Positions 1 through 6,511 of a stretch of DNA of 23,567 nt are shown piece by piece. The notes below the pieces were generated by a model. That model was not told the DNA's origin. It did not search any database and saw only the letters and a program-made list of their open reading frames with translations. The DNA is from CAYFTL01 sp964346145 (lineage in GTDB: Bacteria > Bacillota > Clostridia > Christensenellales > Aristaeellaceae): NCBI GenBank assembly GCA_964346145.1, contig CAYFTL010000032.1, forward strand, positions 1 through 23,567. The letters run 5' to 3'. Both the position numbers and the translations under genes were made by a program. How positions within the stretch are numbered: the stretch's first letter is position 1; each line of letters opens with the position of its first letter.

Positions 1-623
1 TATATGCCAAAAATCTTGCGCACTTCCAGCAAGTGATTGTGGATGGTTTTCTCCACCGTTTTCATATTTGATTGCGTCGCCACCAAATTCGACAGCGTAT
101 ACACAGACGAAGCAAACGTGCGCTCTTCTATGTGATATTGGCGGGATCTGTGCATAAAGTCGATCAGCATAATTGCGACGTCAATGGTTTGTAGCCTGCA
201 AATATAGCCCAGCACTTCCAAAAACAAGTTCTTATTTTTAAATAGCGGATAGATCCCATCAATCACACTAAAACACGGATATACTTCAGGAATGGGATTC
301 TTTCGAAAGCAATTCATATTATCGTTTAAAATATTGAAGGATTCTTTGAACAGCGTGACGATGCGCTCTTCCCCCACATTGCTTTCCCGCAAAAACAGCT
401 CAATTGCCCTAAAGCAAATATTGTACTGCTCAATAAATCTGTTGGCTGCTATATTCGGAATCAGTAATTTCTCCAAAACAAACAACAACAGATCCATGCC
501 TGGAAAAGGATTGCTTTCCAGGTTTGCTTCTATTTTTTGTAGGGCCGACTTTATATCATCGTTTTCTGCACGAAGGTCGGCAAGGTTTCGAAAGCGGCGC
601 AAATCATTCCTACCAGTTCGCAT
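1..623 (-). CDS. Unrecognised all-alpha-looking protein, third gene of the TelA-like unit, 3' end cut by window edge
   Basis: The reading frame is open from an ATG at 623 to the window edge, giving 207 visible residues with no stop, so the C-terminus lies outside. The start is chosen because AGAGAGG lies about 8 bases upstream, and because the frame is closed 18 bases upstream by the stop of the preceding gene. The visible protein begins MRTGRNDLRRFRNL and is rich in Leu, Ile, Phe, Glu and Lys, with heptad-like stretches and no signal peptide or clear membrane segment; it looks soluble and helical. I recognise no family motif. It is almost certainly co-transcribed with the two genes before it, so its role is probably tied to the TelA-family protein. 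A competing frame at 551-796 is shorter and starts inside the previous gene. Confidence 0.72.
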   Translation of the reverse strand, partial: MRTGRNDLRRFRNLADLRAENDDIKSALQKIEANLESNPFPGMDLLLFVLEKLLIPNIAANRFIEQYNICFRAIELFLRESNVGEERIVTLFKESFNILNDNMNCFRKNPIPEVYPCFSVIDGIYPLFKNKNLFLEVLGYICRLQTIDVAIMLIDFMHRSRQYHIEERTFASSVYTLSNLVATQSNMKTVEKTIHNHLLEVRKIFGI

Positions 624-641
624 ATATCCGTTTCCTCTCTT

Positions 642-1919
642 TTAAACAAATCTATATTTTCTTTTGCGGTATCCCACCGGATTTTCAATTTCATTAAGCT
701 CAACCGTCCCGCTGCACAAGTTATAGCCCTCCGGAACCAAAAATACCGTATCTGCATATTGATTTGCAAGGTTTTTTCGATACTCAGGGTTGGCATAAGC
801 CGAATCGTTGTACTTCTTTTGGCAAACGATATAATCGGAATCTTCCGTGGGGGTACAAATCAGCTGAAAAACAATATCTACATCGGCAAAGTCCAGTATT
901 TGCTTGAGCGCATCCGCCTGACGGTAGGTGTATTTTTTTACTGTATACTTAATCGCAACGGTTTCTTCTGTGGCTACGATCAACGCATTGATATCGGTTG
1001 CGATATCTTCTTCGCCTTTTTCGTCCAGCAACAGGTCATCCACAAAATAAATGCCTTCCGAGATCTTATATGTTCTGGTTTGTGCCCCGTCAAATGCCAC
1101 ATCGGCTAACAAAAGGTAACCGTTTACCAGCTCACACTCTTTTTCGTCTGCATCCTTCAGCGACAAAGTATCCATGCATCCGCTTAGCGAGCGTTCTCCG
1201 TCGTAAACCTTCATCCCTTCCAGGAGCGATAGCCCGCCATTGGGGTAGTGCAAGCCAAATTCCAGCACCCCATGAATTGCAGTTTCATCAACCGAAAAAA
1301 GGATCTGTACGCCGTCCGCACTTAACTGCAGATGCATTTTGATATTATAGTAATCCGAAGAGGAGTACAGCAGAGATATCTCATAACGGTTTTGGCTCTC
1401 CTGCACAATTTTGAGCGGAATGTATTGATCGGCCCCATCCAGGTCAAATACCAAACTCTTGCGCGCTTTATAACCGTTTTGCATTCTGTATTTATGATGG
1501 TTTGCTTTGCCGTCCAACAGCGGCATTAATCGATGCAGGAACCAAGAGAGGAACGGCCAAAGAATTTGGCTTTCAAAGGCATCATCCAACGGATATTTTT
1601 CGGTTATGTTGCCCACTTTGTTGGGCATATTGATCAGAGTGCTGCCTTTTACATAGCGCATGTCTGCAAGAAATTTTTGGGTATGTTCCCCCACCACAGT
1701 AATATAGCGCTCCTGTCGACTCTCCAACTGATATATGTCGAACACGCGGGCTAAAAAATCCATGAATCTTGGATCTCTGTGAGTCAGCTGCATAACCTCG
1801 TTGTTTCCATAAACAACCTTCATTCCGTAGTAGGATTTTGCATGCTGCGCATATGGCACTTCGTATAAGTAAATCAACTTTAAATCGCGGATTTTTTGAA
1901 CATCCGGCATCGGTTTCAT
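642..1919 (-). CDS. Unrecognised 425-residue protein, second gene of the TelA-like unit
   Basis: The frame is open up to 1976, but I place the start at the ATG at 1919 (MKPMPDVQKIRDLK). AAGGGAGA sits 8 bases upstream, and this start clears the end of the preceding gene by 22 bases, whereas the longer form would overlap it by 35. The 425-residue product has no signal peptide or membrane span. The N-terminal half mixes aromatic and charged segments (for example YEVPYAQHAKSYYG). The middle and C-terminal parts alternate short strand-like and polar segments, suggesting a beta-rich fold. The last residues are basic (YRKRKYRFV). I recognise no catalytic motif and assign no function. It lies between a TelA-family gene and another unrecognised gene, 18 bases from the latter, so the three probably work together. 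Confidence 0.8.
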   Translation of the reverse strand: MKPMPDVQKIRDLKLIYLYEVPYAQHAKSYYGMKVVYGNNEVMQLTHRDPRFMDFLARVFDIYQLESRQERYITVVGEHTQKFLADMRYVKGSTLINMPNKVGNITEKYPLDDAFESQILWPFLSWFLHRLMPLLDGKANHHKYRMQNGYKARKSLVFDLDGADQYIPLKIVQESQNRYEISLLYSSSDYYNIKMHLQLSADGVQILFSVDETAIHGVLEFGLHYPNGGLSLLEGMKVYDGERSLSGCMDTLSLKDADEKECELVNGYLLLADVAFDGAQTRTYKISEGIYFVDDLLLDEKGEEDIATDINALIVATEETVAIKYTVKKYTYRQADALKQILDFADVDIVFQLICTPTEDSDYIVCQKKYNDSAYANPEYRKNLANQYADTVFLVPEGYNLCSGTVELNEIENPVGYRKRKYRFV

Positions 1920-1941
1920 CTCTCCATTCTCCCTTGCACAG

Positions 1942-2874
1942 TTATTCAACACCCATATGGTGAGCCGCTTCGTCAAGTTCTTCTAAAATCGCTTGATTTT
2001 GCCCATGAATCCCCTCTTTACTCGCCTGCCGGAGAGGCGCCAGCATTTCATCTATATGATGCACAAAATCCTGAATCTGCTGAGTATCAAGCGACGCGCT
2101 ACGTAAGCCCTTATCCCCAGCGCCCAAAAAACCTTGCAGCTCTTCCCCCACAATTTCGTTGATGGCGTGCTGCTGTTTCATCAATTTTTTTTGCTGACTT
2201 ATATTGCTGGATATGGAAGCCCCCAGGCTCCACAACGGTATGGTGTTGGATAGGAGCACATCCATCTGCTCACACAGGGCGCGGTTGTTGCGCTGCAGGA
2301 GTTCAATTTTCGCTAGCGTCTGCCGCATGATTGCTCGGGATGTCTGAAAATCGCGCAACTTCCTTTGAAAATGCGGTAAGTTGCTCAACACATTGCCGCT
2401 CGAAATATATAAATCCCCCACCGGAATTTGGCGCTCTGTGTCTAAAATCCGCTGTTCATATAGCTGTATAAATTCACCCATATGCCGAATCGATTCTCTG
2501 CACAGGTTATTCAATTCATCAAACAGGCCAACATCGGCCATTAGGTTTATGCGCGAATCATTGAGCAGCGCGGCAATCTCCCGAAACTTTGTCTGTAGTT
2601 GATCGTTTTTATCTTGCATGTCTTGCTCTTTTTCTATGCGCAATAAAAAAATATTTTTTAGAGGGTTGTGAGATTTGGGCGCCACCAGATAATTGATTTC
2701 ATCTACTGCGTTTACAATTTTCTCCACCAGCTCCAAATGGTTTTTATCCGATGCAAGTGCGTAGATATTGCCAATAAATGCCGCAAATTCTTTTTGGATT
2801 CCCACGCCATACAAGGCAAGCGAATCTAAGCTTGAATCGGCTGGCATTTGATTTTTCTCCGGTAACAACGCCAT
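1942..2874 (-). CDS. TelA/KlaA-family (toxic anion resistance) protein
   Basis: The product is about 310 residues from the ATG at 2874 (MALLPEKNQMP). GGAAGGGATGGAG lies just upstream; ATG 2883 is possible, but its purine-rich site would touch the start. Longer in-frame extension toward 3048 runs through the promoter candidate and is rejected. The diagnostic part is in the C-terminal half: RDFQTSRAIMRQTLAKIELL, then QRNN, then LLSNTIPLWSL, a Q-rich helix and INEIVGEEL. This matches the family pattern of a helical core, a conserved NN, a TIPLW motif and a T/I-NE helix. Family members are soluble coiled-coil-like proteins linked to tellurite and envelope-stress phenotypes; the mechanism is poorly known. 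It is shorter than many members (about 360-390). It is the first gene of a three-gene unit, and its partners are not the usual XpaC or TerD types. Confidence 0.8.
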   Translation of the reverse strand: MALLPEKNQMPADSSLDSLALYGVGIQKEFAAFIGNIYALASDKNHLELVEKIVNAVDEINYLVAPKSHNPLKNIFLLRIEKEQDMQDKNDQLQTKFREIAALLNDSRINLMADVGLFDELNNLCRESIRHMGEFIQLYEQRILDTERQIPVGDLYISSGNVLSNLPHFQRKLRDFQTSRAIMRQTLAKIELLQRNNRALCEQMDVLLSNTIPLWSLGASISSNISQQKKLMKQQHAINEIVGEELQGFLGAGDKGLRSASLDTQQIQDFVHHIDEMLAPLRQASKEGIHGQNQAILEELDEAAHHMGVE

Positions 2875-2909
2875 ATGCTCCATCCCTTCCGTTTCGTTCA
2901 GCAACTCAC

Positions 2910-2938
2910 ATATTAACACAATTGATACATTTTGTACA
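2910..2938 (-). promoter_or_regulatory. Candidate promoter of the TelA-like unit
   Basis: On the minus strand, TGTACA (2933-2938) is followed after 17 bases by TAATAT (2910-2915), with TGT directly before it as an extended -10. Each hexamer matches the sigma-A consensus at four of six positions. Transcription would start about 30 bases before the telA-like start codon. The position fits, but the hexamers are not strong. Confidence 0.4.
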
Positions 2939-3121
2939 CAAAGAATAGGCGAGATAAATCCGCATACACATAGGTAAACCGTAAAATTCCAACGCAACAC
3001 GCTCACCGCTGCGCCCTTCACAGCTGATGATTTTTGCATTTCCGGCAACTTGGAAGAGCTTAAATAGATTTTCTAGTAGACGATGTGACAGAGAACCGCT
3101 ATAAAGATTCGTATATACCAC

Positions 3122-3198
3122 AAAAAATAAGCGAATAATGCTGAAAATATATCTAGGGATATGCTCCCATATTTTCACACATCGTTCGCTTATTTGTT
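3122..3198 (-). terminator. Nested long hairpin, putative terminator of the ABC-F transcript
   Basis: Three nested inverted repeats share one centre. The outer arms are AAATAAGCGAA (3125-3135) and its exact complement at 3185-3195. The middle arms are GAAAATAT (3143-3150) and ATATTTTC (3169-3176). The inner arms are GGGA (3156-3159) and TCCC (3165-3168). It begins 8 bases after the ABC-F stop, and on the minus strand the outer stem runs into a TTATTTTTT tract, as expected for an intrinsic terminator, although it is much longer than usual. The remainder of the 2875-3206 gap holds the telA-like promoter candidate and nothing else I can support. Confidence 0.6.
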
Positions 3199-3206
3199 CT
3201 TGTAGC

Positions 3207-4802
3207 CTATTCCTGGCCAATACTCTCTAAATATTCTGTGTAGGTCATCCGTTTATCCACAACCACGCCACCGGGCTGTATATCCACAATCCTGTTAGCG
3301 ACCGTGTCCACCAGCTGCCTGTCTTGGGAAATCAGCATCAGTGTTCCGGTGTAGGAAATTAATCCATTATTTAAAGAGGTGATAGATTCCAAATCCAAGT
3401 GGTTTGTGGGTTCGTCCAGCAAGAGGAAATTAGCGCCCGATAACATCATGCGTGAAAGCATACAGCGCACCCGCTCGCCTCCCGACAAGACCTTGGCCAT
3501 CTTTTGGGATTCTTCGCCGGTAAAGAGCATCCGACCCAAAAATCCGCGCACAAAGGTCTCGTCCTTTTCTTCGGAATATTGGCGCAGCCAGTCTACAAGG
3601 TTTAAATCTATGTCTTCAAAATAGCTGTTGTTGTCCTTGGGAAAGTAGGCAGGGGTTATGGTGACGCCCCAGCGGAAACTGCCTTCATCGGGCTCCATTT
3701 CACCCATTAAGATTTGCATGAGCGTGGTCTTGGCTACGTTTTCCTCGCCAATAAAGGCAATTTTATCGCCTTTTTCTATATGCATGGAAAAATTGTCCAA
3801 TACCTTCACGCCATCAATGGTTTTGCTGATGCCTTCGATGTCCAATAAATCATTCCCCGCTTCCCGGGCAGGCTTAAATTCTATAAACGGATATTTCCGG
3901 GAACTGGGCTTAATGTCTTCGATTACAATCTTCTCCAGCAATTTTTTACGACTGGTGGCCTGTTTGGATTTAGACGCGTTCGCGCTAAACCGCTGAATAA
4001 ACTCTTGCAGCTCCTTTACCTTTGCCTCGTTGCGCTTATTTTCTTCGCGCTGTTGGCGTAGGGCCAGCTGGCTGGACTCGTACCAGAAGTCGTAGTTGCC
4101 CGCATACAACATAATTTTCCTATAGTCTATATCGGCAACGTAGGTACACACCTCATTCAAAAAATGGCGGTCATGAGAAACTACGATAACGGTGTTTTCA
4201 AAATCGCCCAAAAAGCGTTGCAACCAAGCAATCGAAGCCGCGTCCAAGTGGTTTGTAGGCTCGTCCAGCAGCAGTATATCGGGATTGCCAAATAGGGCCT
4301 GGGCCAGCAGCACCTTAACCTTGTCGTTGGCTTCCAGCTCGCTCATCATGCGACAGTGCTGAGATTCGGAAATACCCAAATGGCTCAGCATGGAAGCGGC
4401 GTTGGCTTCAGCCTCCCAGCCGTCCAGCTCTGCAAATTCGCCTTCCAGCTCGGCGGCCTTGATGCCGTCTTCATCACTAAAGTCTTCTTTTTGATATAAT
4501 GCATCCTTCTGTTGCATAATATCATATAAGCGTTTGTGGCCCATGAGCACCGTATCCATCACCGGATATTGATCGTACGCAAAGTGATCCTGCTTGAGCA
4601 CCGCGATGCGTTCACCCGGTGTAACGATCACTTCGCCCTTGTTGGGTTGCAATTCGCCGGCCAATATTTTCAAAAATTGGGATTTCCCCGCACCGTTTGC
4701 TCCGATGATTCCGTAGCAGTTGCCGGGCGTGAACTGAATGTTCACATTTTCAAACAAGACCCGCTTGCCAAATTGCAGTGTTACGTTTACAGCCTGTATC
4801 AT
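3207..4802 (-). CDS. ABC-F family ATPase (YkpA/YbiT-like)
   Basis: The 531-residue soluble protein has two ABC ATPase domains joined by a charged helical linker (about residues 245-300) and no membrane segments, the ABC-F arrangement. These proteins act on ribosomes in the cytoplasm, either in translation or in protection from ribosome-targeting antibiotics. Domain 1 has Walker A GANGAGKS (34-41), a degenerate signature MSELEANDKVKV, Walker B ILLLDE (176-181) and a switch His in SHD (H210). Domain 2 has a weak Walker A GEENVAKTT (352-360), a full LSGGE (439-443) and LLLDE (460-464), but Gln in place of the switch His (SQD, 492-494). The tracts YFPKDN and LNLVDWLRQYS are typical of the YkpA/YbiT branch. 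The start matches the family N-terminus (MIQAVNVTLQFGKRVLF). The upstream AAGGA is unusually far, about 12 bases. Confidence 0.92.
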   Translation of the reverse strand: MIQAVNVTLQFGKRVLFENVNIQFTPGNCYGIIGANGAGKSQFLKILAGELQPNKGEVIVTPGERIAVLKQDHFAYDQYPVMDTVLMGHKRLYDIMQQKDALYQKEDFSDEDGIKAAELEGEFAELDGWEAEANAASMLSHLGISESQHCRMMSELEANDKVKVLLAQALFGNPDILLLDEPTNHLDAASIAWLQRFLGDFENTVIVVSHDRHFLNEVCTYVADIDYRKIMLYAGNYDFWYESSQLALRQQREENKRNEAKVKELQEFIQRFSANASKSKQATSRKKLLEKIVIEDIKPSSRKYPFIEFKPAREAGNDLLDIEGISKTIDGVKVLDNFSMHIEKGDKIAFIGEENVAKTTLMQILMGEMEPDEGSFRWGVTITPAYFPKDNNSYFEDIDLNLVDWLRQYSEEKDETFVRGFLGRMLFTGEESQKMAKVLSGGERVRCMLSRMMLSGANFLLLDEPTNHLDLESITSLNNGLISYTGTLMLISQDRQLVDTVANRIVDIQPGGVVVDKRMTYTEYLESIGQE

Positions 4803-4840
4803 TTTTTATCTAAATCCTTTTCTTCCTTATTGCTATCCAT
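4799..4840 (-). CDS. Possible 13-codon upstream ORF overlapping the ABC-F start
   Basis: On the minus strand an ATG at 4840 opens a frame encoding MDSNKEEKDLDKK. It ends in a TGA that shares ATGA with the ABC-F initiation codon. The only Shine-Dalgarno-like sequence before ABC-F (AAGGA) lies inside this frame and is too distant for a typical start. Translational coupling would explain that, but no good ribosome binding site for the small ORF itself is visible. It may be a chance frame. Confidence 0.3.
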   Translation of the reverse strand: MDSNKEEKDLDKK

Positions 4841-4913
4841 AGCGACATTTGATATCTCTTACTTATCCACCATGCGAGCAGTTTCCTGCACAAACACAAA
4901 TGTTTAAAGGGAT

Positions 4914-6212
4914 TTAACGCAAATCATTGCCGCCAGATATGGAAATCTTTTCAAGTAACTTATTCTGCGGATAAGTGCGCACCTTGCCTGCCAGCAAACA
5001 TATGAGAAACGCTAACACCGTTATACATAACCAACTGAGCACCGTAGCTCCCCAACCGTAAAAATCGGATAAATAGCCTATGGCGGAGGATGCAGCCGCC
5101 GAACCGGTGTAGGCAATCGAATTGAGCAAGCCTGTCATGGTTGCCGAACGCCCACAGGGTTCAAACCGCGCCGGAAATATGCTAATGAAAATTGTGTTGG
5201 CAGCCAACATAGAAGAGGTAATAATGGCAAACAACAAAAGGGACAGCAGCAAATTGACGTGCCCCAATAAATACAGCAACATTAGGCTAACACAGCTTAT
5301 CGCGAAAAATACAGCCGCGCTTCTCATTTCGTTATTTTTAAGTTTGAAATAAACCGCTTGCGCAGCTATTCCTCCACTCAAGTTTGCAATCGGTAAAATC
5401 GTTGAAACCAACGCCGCCAATTCAGCCGGCTTTGAAAACACTTCGGTGATGTAAGTGGGTACCCAGGCGGTCACTCCATCCTTTAATACGCCATTCACGA
5501 TTACTGGGTAGATCATCAACAATATCCCGGGGATAAGAATCAAAGCCATAAAGGAAAGCTTGGACGGACGGCCTCCCAGTTCAAAACCCTTTGTTGCCTC
5601 TTCCGACAAAATACCATGTTCTTCCCGGAAATTCCAAAGCTTTTTGTAGCCTACTACCCAAATCCCCGCCATAATGCACAACAATACCGCGGGAAGAAAA
5701 AATGCCACCTGCCATCCCCACAAGTATATGACCGCGGCCGACATTAAATAGGCACTCAAGGTACCCAGCGCTACCGCCGAATTCATATGCACCGATGCTT
5801 TGATCATGCGTTTCCGTTCCAGCATCATGGCAAAATAGCGCAATAGCGGCGCCCACAACATTGATGAAAAATATCCGGTGACCGCCCGCAAAATCACCAG
5901 CACTTCAAATGGTAACTCTAAGCCAAACAGAAAGCTGCTAATCGACGAACCCAGAAGGCCAATCAGCACCATGCCCTTTGGCGAGAATCGATCGCCCAAC
6001 AAACCATTGATCAGCTGTCCACCGGCATAGAAAATAAAATAAGACGTGCTGATGCCCCCAGCCTGGCTTTTGCTGAGCACATTAAGCGAAATCATTTCAG
6101 ACATAACCGAAGAATAGTTCTGTCGAGCCAAGTAAGAACAAAAATATACCGCCCAGCACAACACAAACAAAGCTCTGGCCTTGTGGGGGTCCGCAATGCG
6201 TTTCTGATCCAT
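4914..6212 (-). CDS. MFS transporter resembling the organophosphate:phosphate antiporter (GlpT/UhpT) family
   Basis: From the ATG at 6212 (MDQKRIADPHKAR) the protein is 432 residues with about twelve hydrophobic spans and a central cytoplasmic loop, as in MFS carriers of the inner membrane. GGAGGGG lies about 5 bases before this ATG; the frame can extend 11 codons to a TTG at 6245, but with no binding site. The first span carries YFCSYLARQNYSSVM, which resembles the GlpT/UhpT segment holding the phosphate-binding Arg. The loop after span 2 (GLLGDRFSPKGM) is the usual MFS motif A. The substrate cannot be read from sequence; a phosphorylated sugar or glycerophospho compound is the family-based guess. 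It is divergent from a PHP hydrolase and shares its control region. A 111-bp gap separates its stop from ABC-F. Confidence 0.85.
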   Translation of the reverse strand: MDQKRIADPHKARALFVLCWAVYFCSYLARQNYSSVMSEMISLNVLSKSQAGGISTSYFIFYAGGQLINGLLGDRFSPKGMVLIGLLGSSISSFLFGLELPFEVLVILRAVTGYFSSMLWAPLLRYFAMMLERKRMIKASVHMNSAVALGTLSAYLMSAAVIYLWGWQVAFFLPAVLLCIMAGIWVVGYKKLWNFREEHGILSEEATKGFELGGRPSKLSFMALILIPGILLMIYPVIVNGVLKDGVTAWVPTYITEVFSKPAELAALVSTILPIANLSGGIAAQAVYFKLKNNEMRSAAVFFAISCVSLMLLYLLGHVNLLLSLLLFAIITSSMLAANTIFISIFPARFEPCGRSATMTGLLNSIAYTGSAAASSAIGYLSDFYGWGATVLSWLCITVLAFLICLLAGKVRTYPQNKLLEKISISGGNDLR

Positions 6213-6251
6213 CTTACCCCTCCACCCACTTTTAAAACCTTTCAAAGAAAG

Positions 6252-6292
6252 AAACAGTTATTCTCATAATGCCAAATCTGTTTTAGAATAAC
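6252..6292 (-). promoter_or_regulatory. Interleaved complementary segments in the MFS 5' leader (possible pseudoknot)
   Basis: On the minus strand the order is GTTATTCT, AAACAG, then AGAATAAC, then CTGTTT sharing one base. GTTATTCT pairs with AGAATAAC (plus-strand 6257-6264 and 6285-6292). AAACAG pairs with CTGTTT (6252-6257 and 6278-6283). Segment order A-B-A'-B' is that of an H-type pseudoknot or two mutually exclusive hairpins. It lies between the promoter and the MFS ribosome binding site. The region is AT-rich, so chance is a real alternative. Confidence 0.3.
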
Positions 6293-6306
6293 GCCGCAAC
6301 CAAACG

Positions 6307-6330
6307 GAACGCTATGTAATGATAGCGTTC
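6307..6330. promoter_or_regulatory. Perfect 9-bp inverted repeat downstream of the MFS promoter (operator or hairpin)
   Basis: GAACGCTAT (6307-6315) and its exact complement ATAGCGTTC (6322-6330) are separated by 6 bases. It lies roughly 13-36 bases into the predicted MFS transcript, so it could be a repressor operator acting as a roadblock or a leader hairpin. There is no T-run for termination. Confidence 0.5.
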
Positions 6331-6349
6331 GCTTCGGCAACACCCAAAT

Positions 6350-6378
6350 ATTGTAGGCAGAAAACCACCGAAAGTCAA
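6350..6378 (-). promoter_or_regulatory. Sigma-A promoter of the MFS gene
   Basis: On the minus strand TTGACT (6373-6378) is followed after exactly 17 bases by TACAAT (6350-6355), five of six matches in each hexamer. The start site would be near 6343, leaving a leader of about 130 bases that contains two inverted-repeat elements. Confidence 0.7.
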
Positions 6379-6392
6379 CCTTACCAGCAGGA

Positions 6393-6422
6393 TTGACAGC
6401 AAGATACATGCAACACTATATA
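6393..6422 (+). promoter_or_regulatory. Upstream promoter candidate for the PHP gene
   Basis: A perfect -35 TTGACA (6393-6398) is followed after 18 bases by TATATA (6417-6422). It lies close to, and divergent from, the MFS promoter. Confidence 0.5.
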
Positions 6423-6435
6423 TTGTTTTTAACCA

Positions 6436-6464
6436 TTGCACCCGACAGTGCAAAGTGCTACACT
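6436..6464 (+). promoter_or_regulatory. Second PHP promoter candidate overlapped by a palindrome
   Basis: TTGCAC (6436-6441), 17 bases, then TACACT (6459-6464) preceded by TGC as an extended -10. The -35 is one arm of an inverted repeat, TTGCAC-6-GTGCAA (6436-6453), so a regulator bound there would compete with RNA polymerase. The start site would be near 6471, about 40 bases before the PHP start codon. Confidence 0.5.
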
Positions 6465-6511
6465 ATAACCGATTCTTAATACAACCAGCATCAACTGAGG
6501 AGGTATTGCCC

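Noticed and set aside
551..796. 81-residue minus-strand frame
   Set aside because: It starts inside the 425-residue gene and ends inside the next one; the frame starting at 623 has a binding site and stays open to the window edge.
2906..3220. 104-residue minus-strand frame between ABC-F and the TelA-like gene
   Set aside because: It begins inside ABC-F and runs through the nested hairpin and the promoter candidate, with no binding site.
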